A DNA stretch of 37,112 nucleotides, from contig CANJXI010000035.1 of NCBI GenBank assembly GCA_947478785.1, positions 1 to 37,112 on the forward strand, given 5' to 3'. How positions within the stretch are numbered: the stretch's first letter is position 1; each line of letters begins with the position of its first letter. The position numbers and the translations under genes were made by a program. The stretch comes from Caulobacteraceae bacterium. Its GTDB lineage: Bacteria; Pseudomonadota; Alphaproteobacteria; Caulobacterales; Caulobacteraceae. The notes under the pieces were generated by a model that was not told the origin of the DNA, searched no databases, and worked only from the letters and a program-made list of their open reading frames with translations. This document shows positions 28,103 through 35,013 of this stretch, one piece after another.

Positions 28103-29092
28103 TCAGTCTCGTAACAGGGGAAGGCTCAGGCCCGAGACCGGTCTCGCGCCCAGGATCTCTCTTCGGAAGCGGAAGAGTTCGGCGGGGCGGCCGCCGGTGT
28201 CGGCGTCCATGCGGCCGAGGCCTTCGAGCAGTTCGGCGCGTTCCAGGGCGCGGCGGAAATTCTGCTTGTGGAGCGGCACGCCGGCGATGGCCTCGACGGC
28301 GCGCTGCAAGGCCGACAGCGTGAAGGCCTCGGGCATCAGTTCGAAGGCCACGGGGCGGTATTTCAGCTTGCCGCGCAGCCGGCTGACGGCGGTGGCCAGG
28401 ATGCGGCGGTGGTCGGACAGCATCGGCTCGCCCATGGCCGCGCGCAGGTCGGGGGGCAGGGCGGCGGCGGCCTCGCCGCGGTCGCGGGCGGCCTCCTGGG
28501 CCAGGCCCGCCTCGTAGAGCAGTTCATAGCGCTCCAGCACCCGCTCCTCGTTCCAGGGCGCGTCGTCCAGCGCGAAGGACAGGCGCGCGCGGCTGAGCCG
28601 CTGGGGCGAGCCGGCGGCCCAGTGCTCCAGGGCGCGGGCGATCGGCGTGAGCGCGGCGGGCCGGCCCTCGCGCCAGTCCTCCCAGGGAAAGAACCGCGAC
28701 CAGGAGCGCCAGCGCGAGCCAGGCGCGTCGGTCTCCACCGCGGCCGGCGCCAGCGCCAGATAGCCCACGGAGATCACGCGGGAGGCCTCCGACTGGCCGC
28801 CCATGTCGGCGAGCGGGGCGTCGCGGCCCTTGTCGCCGAAGGTGTAGAGCTGTTCGACGTAGCCCAGGTCGAAGCGGGTCTGCTCGGTCACGAAGGCGCG
28901 CATGGCGAGCTCGAAGGTCCGGTGGCCCTCCGGGTCGAAGGGGCCGAAGGGCAGGCCCTCGGCGGCGCCCGCCTTGCCGGTGAGCGGGTCGCGCGGGCGG
29001 AAGGTCAGCACGACGGCGTCGGCGTCCTTGATGGCCACCACCACCGCCGACAGGCCGATGACCACCTGGCCGGATGAGCCGCGCACGCTCAT
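28103..29092 (-). CDS. NrtR-like Nudix/winged-helix transcriptional regulator
   Basis: A 329-residue protein with an N-terminal Nudix-like fold (about 8-190, starting QVVIGLSAVVVAIKDADAVV) and a C-terminal winged-helix domain (about 245-310, FELMPEAFTLSALQRAVEAI, then HKQNFRRALERAELLEGLG). That architecture is that of the NrtR regulators of NAD metabolism. The Nudix box is degenerate: where GX5EX7REUXEEXGU is expected one reads GPFDPEGHRTFELAMRAFVT, without the REXXEE acids, so hydrolysis is unlikely and a ligand-sensing role is more likely. It is the downstream partner of an HD hydrolase whose stop overlaps its ATG by four bases, so the two are translated together. NAD-linked targets are inference. 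Confidence 0.75.
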   Translation of the reverse strand: MSVRGSSGQVVIGLSAVVVAIKDADAVVLTFRPRDPLTGKAGAAEGLPFGPFDPEGHRTFELAMRAFVTEQTRFDLGYVEQLYTFGDKGRDAPLADMGGQSEASRVISVGYLALAPAAVETDAPGSRWRSWSRFFPWEDWREGRPAALTPIARALEHWAAGSPQRLSRARLSFALDDAPWNEERVLERYELLYEAGLAQEAARDRGEAAAALPPDLRAAMGEPMLSDHRRILATAVSRLRGKLKYRPVAFELMPEAFTLSALQRAVEAIAGVPLHKQNFRRALERAELLEGLGRMDADTGGRPAELFRFRREILGARPVSGLSLPLLRD

Positions 29093-29769
29093 TCGGTGTC
29101 GAACGCCTGGGGCGCGGACCGGTAGCCGGCCGCCTCGGAGAGCAGGGCGTAGCGCTGGACGTAGCGGGCCTGGGCGGCGGACGGCGGCAGGGGCTCGATC
29201 TCCAGGCGGTAGCCGATGGGCGGGGCGCCGAAGAATTCCAGGGATTCCGCGTGGCTGAAGCCGGCCAGCTGGGTCGCCTCGAAGAAGGCGCAGGCGCGGT
29301 CGGCCTGCTTGATCAGTCTCTTGATGGCGGGTGGGGTCCTGGCCGGCAGGCCGAAGCGCACGTGGATCGCGGTTTCCAGGCGGGTCTCGAAGGTGCGATA
29401 GTCGACTCCAAGGGCGGCCTTGAAGGGTGAGATCATGTCGCCGATCACATATTCGGACGCATCGTGCAGCAGGGCCGCGAGACGCCAGCGCGGCGCCACG
29501 TCCGGCTGGATGTGGGCGACGATCTCCTCGACCACCACCGAATGCTGGGCCACGGAGAAGGCGTGTTCTCCGACCGTCTGGCCGTTCCAGCGGGCGACGC
29601 GGGCCAGGCCGTGGGCGATGTCCTCGATCTCGATGTCCATGGGCGAGGGGTCGAGCAGGTCGAGGCGGCGGCCCGACAGCATGCGTTGCCAGGCGCGGGG
29701 CTCCAGCGATGTGCGACGCAGCCCTTTCCTCACCGAAGCGTTCTCTCCACAGTCAAGGTCGAAGCCCAT
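29089..29769 (-). CDS. HD-domain phosphohydrolase (YfbR/5'-nucleotidase-like)
   Basis: A 226-residue soluble metal-dependent hydrolase. HD-family metal ligands are seen at His69 and His76 (VGEHAFSVAQHSVVV), the His102-Asp103 doublet in LLHDASEYVIGD, and Asp157 in KQADRA. This resembles YfbR-type 5'-deoxynucleotidases and other HD hydrolases acting on nucleotides. The start is MGFDLDCGENASVRKG at 29769; a later Met (MLSGRRLDLLD) would also leave the HD core intact. It overlaps the NrtR-like gene downstream by four bases, a combination suggesting nucleotide or NAD turnover under the control of that regulator. The gene is divergent from the universal stress protein gene, with a 68-bp shared promoter region. 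Confidence 0.82.
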   Translation of the reverse strand: MGFDLDCGENASVRKGLRRTSLEPRAWQRMLSGRRLDLLDPSPMDIEIEDIAHGLARVARWNGQTVGEHAFSVAQHSVVVEEIVAHIQPDVAPRWRLAALLHDASEYVIGDMISPFKAALGVDYRTFETRLETAIHVRFGLPARTPPAIKRLIKQADRACAFFEATQLAGFSHAESLEFFGAPPIGYRLEIEPLPPSAAQARYVQRYALLSEAAGYRSAPQAFDTE

Positions 29770-29772
29770 ATC

Positions 29773-29811
29773 CTGACCCAGATCAAAGCGAGCATAGGGG
29801 TAACGCCCCTA
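29773..29811. promoter_or_regulatory. shared divergent control region with an FNR/FixK-like site and a perfect palindrome
   Basis: TTGATCTGGGTCAG (minus strand, 29773-29786) differs at two positions from the FNR/FixK-type sequence TTGATCTGGATCAA. Next to it TAGGGG-taacg-CCCCTA (29795-29811) is a perfect six-base inverted repeat. Both lie in the 68 bp between the HD gene and the universal stress protein gene. The first overlaps the HD gene's ribosome site, so chance is possible. Confidence 0.35.
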
Positions 29812-29837
29812 AAGTTCACGCGAAGGAAGGCGAACAG

Positions 29838-30650
29838 ATGAGTTGGGCTAGGATCATGGCGCCGCTTTCGGGCGGGCAGGGCGATCCCGCCTCGGTGGCC
29901 GCGGCCGTCATGCTGGCCCAGCCGTTCGGGGCCGAGGCGGCGCTGGTGTACACCCCCGCCGACGTGGCCGACGTCATGCCCTGGATGGGCGAGGGCTTCC
30001 TGGGCGGGGTCCAGGCGACCGCGCTCGAATCGCTGAAGGAGGCCGCCCAGGTCGGCGAGGCGAACGCCCGGCGTGCGGCGGAGGCCGCGCGCTACGAGAA
30101 AATCCAGTTCATCGCCCTGCAGACGCCCGTCTGGGCGGGTCTGTCGGCGGAAAGCCGGCTCTGCGACGTGGTGGTGTTCACCAGCGATCCGGCGCGGGGC
30201 CGCGGGCCCCTGGCGGAGGCCTTCCAGCAGATGATGGCCGACGAACAGCGCCCGGTGCTGATCGCCCGCGAGGGCCTGAAGCTGGGCGGCTGCGTCGCCG
30301 TCGCCTGGGATGGCGGCAAGGAGGCCTCGCGCGCCGCGCGCCTGGCCCTGCCGCTGCTGGAGAAATCGGCCCGCGTGGTGATCCTGGCGGCGCCAAAGGC
30401 GAGCTCCAAGGGCTTCGACCCGACCCGCCTGCAGGCCTATTACGCGGCGCGCGGGGTGGCGGCGGAGATCGACGTCCTGGCTGACAGCGGCGACGCGGCG
30501 CCCCTGCTGCTGCACGCGGCGCGCCGCGCCGAGGCCGACATCCTGGTGGCCGGCGCCTTCGGCCATCCCCGGCTGCAGGAGTTCATCTTCGGCGGCACCA
30601 CGCGATCGCTGTTGAACTCCGACCAGCCTTCGTTGTTCTTGTCTCATTAG
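29838..30650 (+). CDS. universal stress protein (two UspA domains)
   Basis: A 270-residue cytosolic protein made of two Usp folds in tandem. The second is the better conserved: GGCVAVAWDGGKEASRAARLA at about 150 opens it and GAFGHPRLQEFIFGGTTRSL closes it, close to the ATP-binding signature GXXGXXXXXXXXXGS/T of UspA proteins. The first domain opens MSWARIMAPLSGGQGDPASVAAAVML and lacks a clear nucleotide loop. The ATG at 29838 follows GAAGGAAGG at a good distance; the long frame open upstream is antisense to the HD gene and is not used. The next gene begins 11 bp on, so an operon is likely. Confidence 0.88.
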   Translation: MSWARIMAPLSGGQGDPASVAAAVMLAQPFGAEAALVYTPADVADVMPWMGEGFLGGVQATALESLKEAAQVGEANARRAAEAARYEKIQFIALQTPVWAGLSAESRLCDVVVFTSDPARGRGPLAEAFQQMMADEQRPVLIAREGLKLGGCVAVAWDGGKEASRAARLALPLLEKSARVVILAAPKASSKGFDPTRLQAYYAARGVAAEIDVLADSGDAAPLLLHAARRAEADILVAGAFGHPRLQEFIFGGTTRSLLNSDQPSLFLSH

Positions 30651-30661
30651 GTCTAGAGGAA

Positions 30662-31042
30662 ATGCCAATGTCCCTGTCGCGCATCGTCATGCGGCTTGCC
30701 CGCAATCCGGGCACGGAATTCGCCGGTGGCGACGATCATCGCGGCTACGCGTTGACGGCCCCGCTCACCGAGGACGGCCTGCTGGACGCGGCGGCCTACG
30801 GCAAGGCCAAGGACGCCTGCCACGTGCGCCGCTTCGCGCCCGACGAGGATCCGGTCGACGGCCGGCTGGCCCGGCGGGGCGCGCGCTGGTTCTTCGACTA
30901 CGACGACAGCCAGGACGTCGACGACGAGCCTGTGCACCGGCTGGGCGAGCACCGGTTCGCGGTGGGCGAATACGTCACCGTCACCGACGAGGACGGCCGG
31001 CCGCTGACCTACAAGGTGGTCGAGGTGCAGAAGGCCAGCTGA
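30662..31042 (+). CDS. conserved small protein of unknown function
   Basis: A 126-residue soluble, acidic protein with no signal. It begins MPMSLSRIVMRLARNPGTEF; a second Met two codons on is an equal start. Later segments are HRGYALTAPLTEDGLLDAAA, CHVRRFAPDEDPVDGRLARR, RWFFDYDDSQDVDDEP and EYVTVTDEDGRPLTYKVVEV. The ATG has GAGGAA at the right distance. It follows the universal stress protein by 11 bp and probably shares its regulation. It resembles conserved alphaproteobacterial hypothetical proteins, but I cannot name a domain. Confidence 0.78.
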   Translation: MPMSLSRIVMRLARNPGTEFAGGDDHRGYALTAPLTEDGLLDAAAYGKAKDACHVRRFAPDEDPVDGRLARRGARWFFDYDDSQDVDDEPVHRLGEHRFAVGEYVTVTDEDGRPLTYKVVEVQKAS

Positions 31043-31048
31043 CGCTTG

Positions 31049-31180
31049 TCCTCCCCCAGCGCGTCGCGCGGCCAGGGGGGAGGGGGACCGCGAAGCGGTG
31101 GAGGGGGCAGCCGTAGACTCCGTGGGCTTGAACCCCCTCAGTCAGCTTTGCTGACAGCTCCCCTTGAGGGGGAGCACAAG
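31049..31180. repeat. GC-rich intergenic palindromic repeat, copy D
   Basis: Contains CTCCCCCAGCGCGTCGCGCG, then the shared core GGGGGACCGCGAAGCGGTGG and GAGGGGGC (about 31075-31109), then an unrelated right half: ACCCCCTCAG, an inner hairpin GTCAGCTTTGCTGAC and CTCCCCTTGAGGGGGAG to about 31180. Copies A and C match it across the core; the right half appears to belong to a different variant. It separates two convergent genes and lies 8 bp from the lipoprotein stop. Confidence 0.82.
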
Positions 31181-31187
31181 GCATCGC

Positions 31188-31904
31188 TCAGGTCCCGCCG
31201 TTCAGGCGGACGAGGCGGCGGACGTCCTTCAGGATGTAGCCGTCGCGCTGAATCTTGGCCTTGGAGCGCACCACGCCGACGGTGAGGGGGCCGGTTCTCG
31301 GGCCGGCGGCCTGGAAGGCCACGACCCGGTATCCGGCGGGATCGTCAGGGGTCGCCTTGAAGAAGCTGGCGCGGACGCCGCGCCGGTCGCGGGAAAACGC
31401 CTCGCCGCGCATCCGCACATCCCGCAGCGTCGGCGGCAGGTCGCCGCCGTTCAGATCGACGCCATCGATGGTGACCTCGGCGTCCTTGTCGTTGGCGACC
31501 ACGTGCAGCCCGGGGACGTCGATGCGCGCGGTCTTGCCGTCCACCGTCGTCTTGCCGTCGTCGTCGACCCGGATCTCCACGCCATGCGCGCTGTGCAGGA
31601 CCACCGGGGCCGGGGCCGTGGGTTTGGCGCCCGCGATGGCGCCGGGCGGTGCGATCCGGGCCTCGATGGCGCGCAGGGTCGCCTCGGCGTCGCTCTTAAC
31701 GGGAACCAGCTCCAGGCTGACCTCGGCGCCCTCGGCGGCGCGGTAGGTGCAGGCCTTGCCGTCCGCCGCCTGGCCGGTGCGCGTCAGATGGCCTCGGGCG
31801 GCCGGGCAGTCGAGCGCGGTGCGATGGTCGGCCGCCAGATTGGGACCGCAGGCCGCGGTGGCGAATGCGAGGGCGGAGAGGGCCGCGAGCCGGGGGATCT
31901 TCAT
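31188..31904 (-). CDS. putative lipoprotein of unknown function
   Basis: A 238-residue exported protein. The N-terminus MKIPRLAALSALAFATAACG has a signal helix and a possible lipobox with Cys19; the -3 residue is Thr, not the usual Leu/Val, so lipidation is likely but not certain. The mature part contains a helical stretch (DAEATLRAIEARIAPPG), a beta-rich region (GVEIRVDDDGKTTVDGKTAR, HVVANDKDAEVTIDGVDL) and the C-terminal KIQRDGYILKDVRRLVRLN. No named family is recognised. Gaps of 82 bp upstream and 145 bp downstream leave it as a single gene. Confidence 0.75.
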   Translation of the reverse strand: MKIPRLAALSALAFATAACGPNLAADHRTALDCPAARGHLTRTGQAADGKACTYRAAEGAEVSLELVPVKSDAEATLRAIEARIAPPGAIAGAKPTAPAPVVLHSAHGVEIRVDDDGKTTVDGKTARIDVPGLHVVANDKDAEVTIDGVDLNGGDLPPTLRDVRMRGEAFSRDRRGVRASFFKATPDDPAGYRVVAFQAAGPRTGPLTVGVVRSKAKIQRDGYILKDVRRLVRLNGGT

Positions 31905-31986
31905 CGGGAGGGCTCCAGTCCGTTCGCGATGAACCTGACCGGGACCTCCCGTGAAATCGAGTGAATTCGCCGTAAGGCGCGCGGCG

Positions 31987-32850
<864 letters not shown>

Positions 32851-32974
32851 GCGCGCTCCCGCGGCGGGCGCAGCCCGCGTGTTCGAACAGTTGTTTGCCG
32901 CGCCAAGCCTAAAGGCGAACGCCGGCCATGCAAGCGGCTTGAAGGTAGCGGGGGCCATGTGACTATCCTCACGC

Positions 32975-33673
32975 GTGAACCTCGCAATCCTCCAGGCGCG
33001 CATGACCTCCACCCGGCTGCCCGGCAAGGTGATGGCCCAGGTCCTGGGCGAGCCGATGATCGGCCGGCAGGTGGAGCGGCTGCGGCGCGCCCGGGCCATC
33101 GACGAGATCATGGTGGCGACCAGCACCGATGGCAGCGACGATCCGCTGGCCGCCTATTGCGCGAGCCTCGGGCTGGCGGTGTTCCGGGGGCCGCTGGACG
33201 ACGTGCTGGGGCGGTTCTGCGGGGCGCTGGCGGAACGGCCGAAGGCGGCGACCGTGGTGCGCCTGACCGCCGATTGCCCGCTGGCCGACTGGACGCTGAT
33301 CGACCAGGTGATCGGGCGGCATCTGGAGACGGGCAGTGACTACACCAGCAACACCCCGCCCACCCGGACCTATCCGCACGGCCTGGATGTTGAGATCGTG
33401 CGCGCCGAGGTGCTGCGCGAGGCCGGCCGTGAAGCCCGCGCCCCCTATGAGCGCGAGCATGTGACGCCCTTCATCTACCGGCGGCCGGAACGCTATCGGA
33501 TCGGCTATGTGTCGGGCGAGCCGTCGCTGGCGCACCTGCGCTGGACGGTGGACCTGCCGTCTGACCTGGCGTTCGTGCGCGAGGTCTATGAGACGCTCTA
33601 TCCGGCCGACCCGGCCTTCGGCGCGGCGGCCATCGCGGCCTTGCCCCGCAATAGCGCGGAGATCCCCAAATGA
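32975..33673 (+). CDS. SpsF/CMP-sugar synthetase-type nucleotidyltransferase
   Basis: A 232-residue cytidylyltransferase-like protein from a GTG start. The N-terminus MNLAILQARMTSTRLPGKVM is the SpsF-family signature (QARMxSxRLPGK); the acidic DCPLAD (around 100) is the metal/sugar site and SNTPPTRTYPHGLDVEIV follows. The next gene overlaps by four bases and encodes a PseH-like acetyltransferase of the pseudaminic acid route. It may therefore make the CMP-activated sugar for flagellin modification, but that substrate is inferred from context. It is not the canonical PseF sequence (which starts with an IIPARGGSKRIP-like motif). Confidence 0.82.
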   Translation: MNLAILQARMTSTRLPGKVMAQVLGEPMIGRQVERLRRARAIDEIMVATSTDGSDDPLAAYCASLGLAVFRGPLDDVLGRFCGALAERPKAATVVRLTADCPLADWTLIDQVIGRHLETGSDYTSNTPPTRTYPHGLDVEIVRAEVLREAGREARAPYEREHVTPFIYRRPERYRIGYVSGEPSLAHLRWTVDLPSDLAFVREVYETLYPADPAFGAAAIAALPRNSAEIPK

Positions 33674-34245
33674 GCCCGGCGCCCACGGTCACGCTGCGTC
33701 CCCTTGAGGCGGGGGACAGCGAGCGCCTGCGCGGCTGGCGCAACCAGCCGGAGATCGCGCGCTGGATGTACTCCGACCATGTCATCGGCCCCGAGGAGCA
33801 CGCCCGCTGGTTCGCGGGCGCGCTGGCCGACCCGCGCCGGCGATACTGGGTGATCGAGGCGGACGGGGCGCCGGTGGGCCTGGCCAATCTCTACGACCTG
33901 GCGCCGGAGCACGGGCGCGCGTCCTGGGCCTATTACGTGGCCGAGGCTTCGGTGCGCGGCAAGGGCGTGGGAGCGGCCGTGGAGTTCCAGGTGATCGAGC
34001 AGGTGTTCGGGCCGCTGGGCCTCAACAAGCTGTGGTGCGAGGTGCTGGTCGACAATGCGGGGGTGGTGCGGCTGCACGAGTCCTTCGGCTTCCAGCGCGA
34101 GGCGCGGATGCGCGAGCATGTGCGCAAGGAGGGCCAGGCGGTGGACGTGGTGGGCCTTGGACTCCTGGCGGCGGGCTGGGCGGTCCAGCGGCCGGCCAGC
34201 TTGGCGCGCCTGCTCAAGCACGGTTTCGAATTTCCGGAGCTGTAG
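33670..34245 (+). CDS. flmH: PseH/FlmH-like sugar N-acetyltransferase (GNAT)
   Basis: A 191-residue GNAT-fold acetyltransferase. It resembles PseH, which N-acetylates UDP-4-amino-4,6-dideoxy-beta-L-AltNAc during pseudaminic acid synthesis, and FlmH of Caulobacter. Seen: the N-terminal VTLRPLEAGDSERLRGWRNQ, the acceptor-side SDHVIGPEEHARWF, the acetyl-CoA binding YVAEASVRGKGVGAAVEFQV, and the GNAT end LHESFGFQREARMREHVRKE. The ATG overlaps the preceding stop by four bases, so the two genes are translated together. FlmG, the flagellin glycosyltransferase, is encoded about 0.8 kb further on. Confidence 0.82.
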   Translation: MSPAPTVTLRPLEAGDSERLRGWRNQPEIARWMYSDHVIGPEEHARWFAGALADPRRRYWVIEADGAPVGLANLYDLAPEHGRASWAYYVAEASVRGKGVGAAVEFQVIEQVFGPLGLNKLWCEVLVDNAGVVRLHESFGFQREARMREHVRKEGQAVDVVGLGLLAAGWAVQRPASLARLLKHGFEFPEL

Positions 34246-34268
34246 GGCGACGCCATCATTTTCTGAAC

Positions 34269-34297
34269 GTCATGGCCGGGACAAGCCCGGCCATGAC
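34269..34297. repeat. REP-like palindrome
   Basis: GTCATGGCCGGG and CCCGGCCATGAC are perfect 12-base complements with a short ACAAG loop. Such GTCATGGCCGGG palindromes are frequent extragenic elements in alphaproteobacteria. It lies 23 bp after the flmH stop with no T-run, so it may act as a 3' end stabiliser rather than an intrinsic terminator. Confidence 0.8.
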
Positions 34298-34335
34298 GGT
34301 GGAGGGGGAAGTAGCTTGGTGAAGGTCGATCTGCC

Positions 34336-34453
34336 CTAGACCCTTTCCGGTTCAAGTGGAATCACTTGAACCGGATGAAAAGGGTCTAATTTCAAAGATT
34401 TAGAGCGCACCGGACGGGTGAACCGGTATCCACTTCACCCTGACGCGCTCTAG
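34336..34453. repeat. composite palindromic repeat R1+R2, copy 2
   Basis: Nearly identical to 12079-12195. R1 (34337-34388) pairs TAGACCCTTTCC with the arm ending AAAAGGGTCTA and has the inner stem GGTTCAAGTG/CACTTGAACC around GAAT; its GAATC is at 34359-34363. R2 (34401-34452) has outer arms TAGAGCGC/GCGCTCTA (one mismatched pair relative to copy 1 near the middle), inner arms GGGTGAA/TTCACCC and the loop CCGGTATCCA. The right end supplies the TAG stop of the acidic minus-strand gene. Confidence 0.92.
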
Positions 34454-34953
34454 TCGGGCTTGGCTTTGACGTGGCCGAGGGCGCCTTCGGAATAGCCCAT
34501 GTCCTTGAGGTCCTCGTCGCCGAGGTTGCGGGCCTGGAAGTTGCTCACGTCGTCTTCGCCGCCGGTCGCGAGGTCGGCGTCGGCGACCTCCTCATCAAGT
34601 CCCTCGATCGAACTGGCGACGTCCATGCCGTCCTCGTCGAAGCTGTCCACGGCGCCCTGGCCGTCGAGGTCGTCCTCGTGCTCGTCGGTGGCGGCGCGGT
34701 AGTCGAGTTCGTTGTCCTGCTCGAACTCGGCGTCGGGGTCGATGGCCGCCTCATCGAACTCGTCGGCGTCCAGCGCCAGCGCCTCCTCGTCGTCGCGGTC
34801 GCCCTCGGCCTGGGTGAGATCGAGGAGGTCGGGCATCTCCTCGAAAGTGCGCATCTCGCCCACCGCCTCGCGCTCGTCGAGGTTGCTCTCGTCGAAGGCC
34901 TCGGCGCTGTCCTGGGCGTCGGCCCCGTCGAAGGCGTCGGAAAGGTCGGGCAT
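34450..34953 (-). CDS. extremely acidic protein of unknown function
   Basis: A 167-residue protein with roughly 40% Asp plus Glu and very few basic residues until the last 40. The sequence begins MPDLSDAFDGADAQDSAEAF and is built of acidic blocks (DLLDLTQAEGDRDDEEAL, FEQDNELDYRAATDEHEDDL). The C-terminal end, FQARNLGDEDLKDMGYSEGA then LGHVKAKPD, is more balanced and may be a separate domain. The ATG has AGGAGG eight bases upstream, a strong ribosome site. The TAG stop lies in the end of the R2 repeat. It lies between flmH and flmG, 60 bp downstream of flmG on the same strand; no family is recognised. Confidence 0.75.
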   Translation of the reverse strand: MPDLSDAFDGADAQDSAEAFDESNLDEREAVGEMRTFEEMPDLLDLTQAEGDRDDEEALALDADEFDEAAIDPDAEFEQDNELDYRAATDEHEDDLDGQGAVDSFDEDGMDVASSIEGLDEEVADADLATGGEDDVSNFQARNLGDEDLKDMGYSEGALGHVKAKPD

Positions 34954-35013
34954 GGCGGAACCTCCTGGAGCGCGCGGGAGGCGCGCCGTCGGAGGGTCAA
35001 TCCCTGGCGGGCC

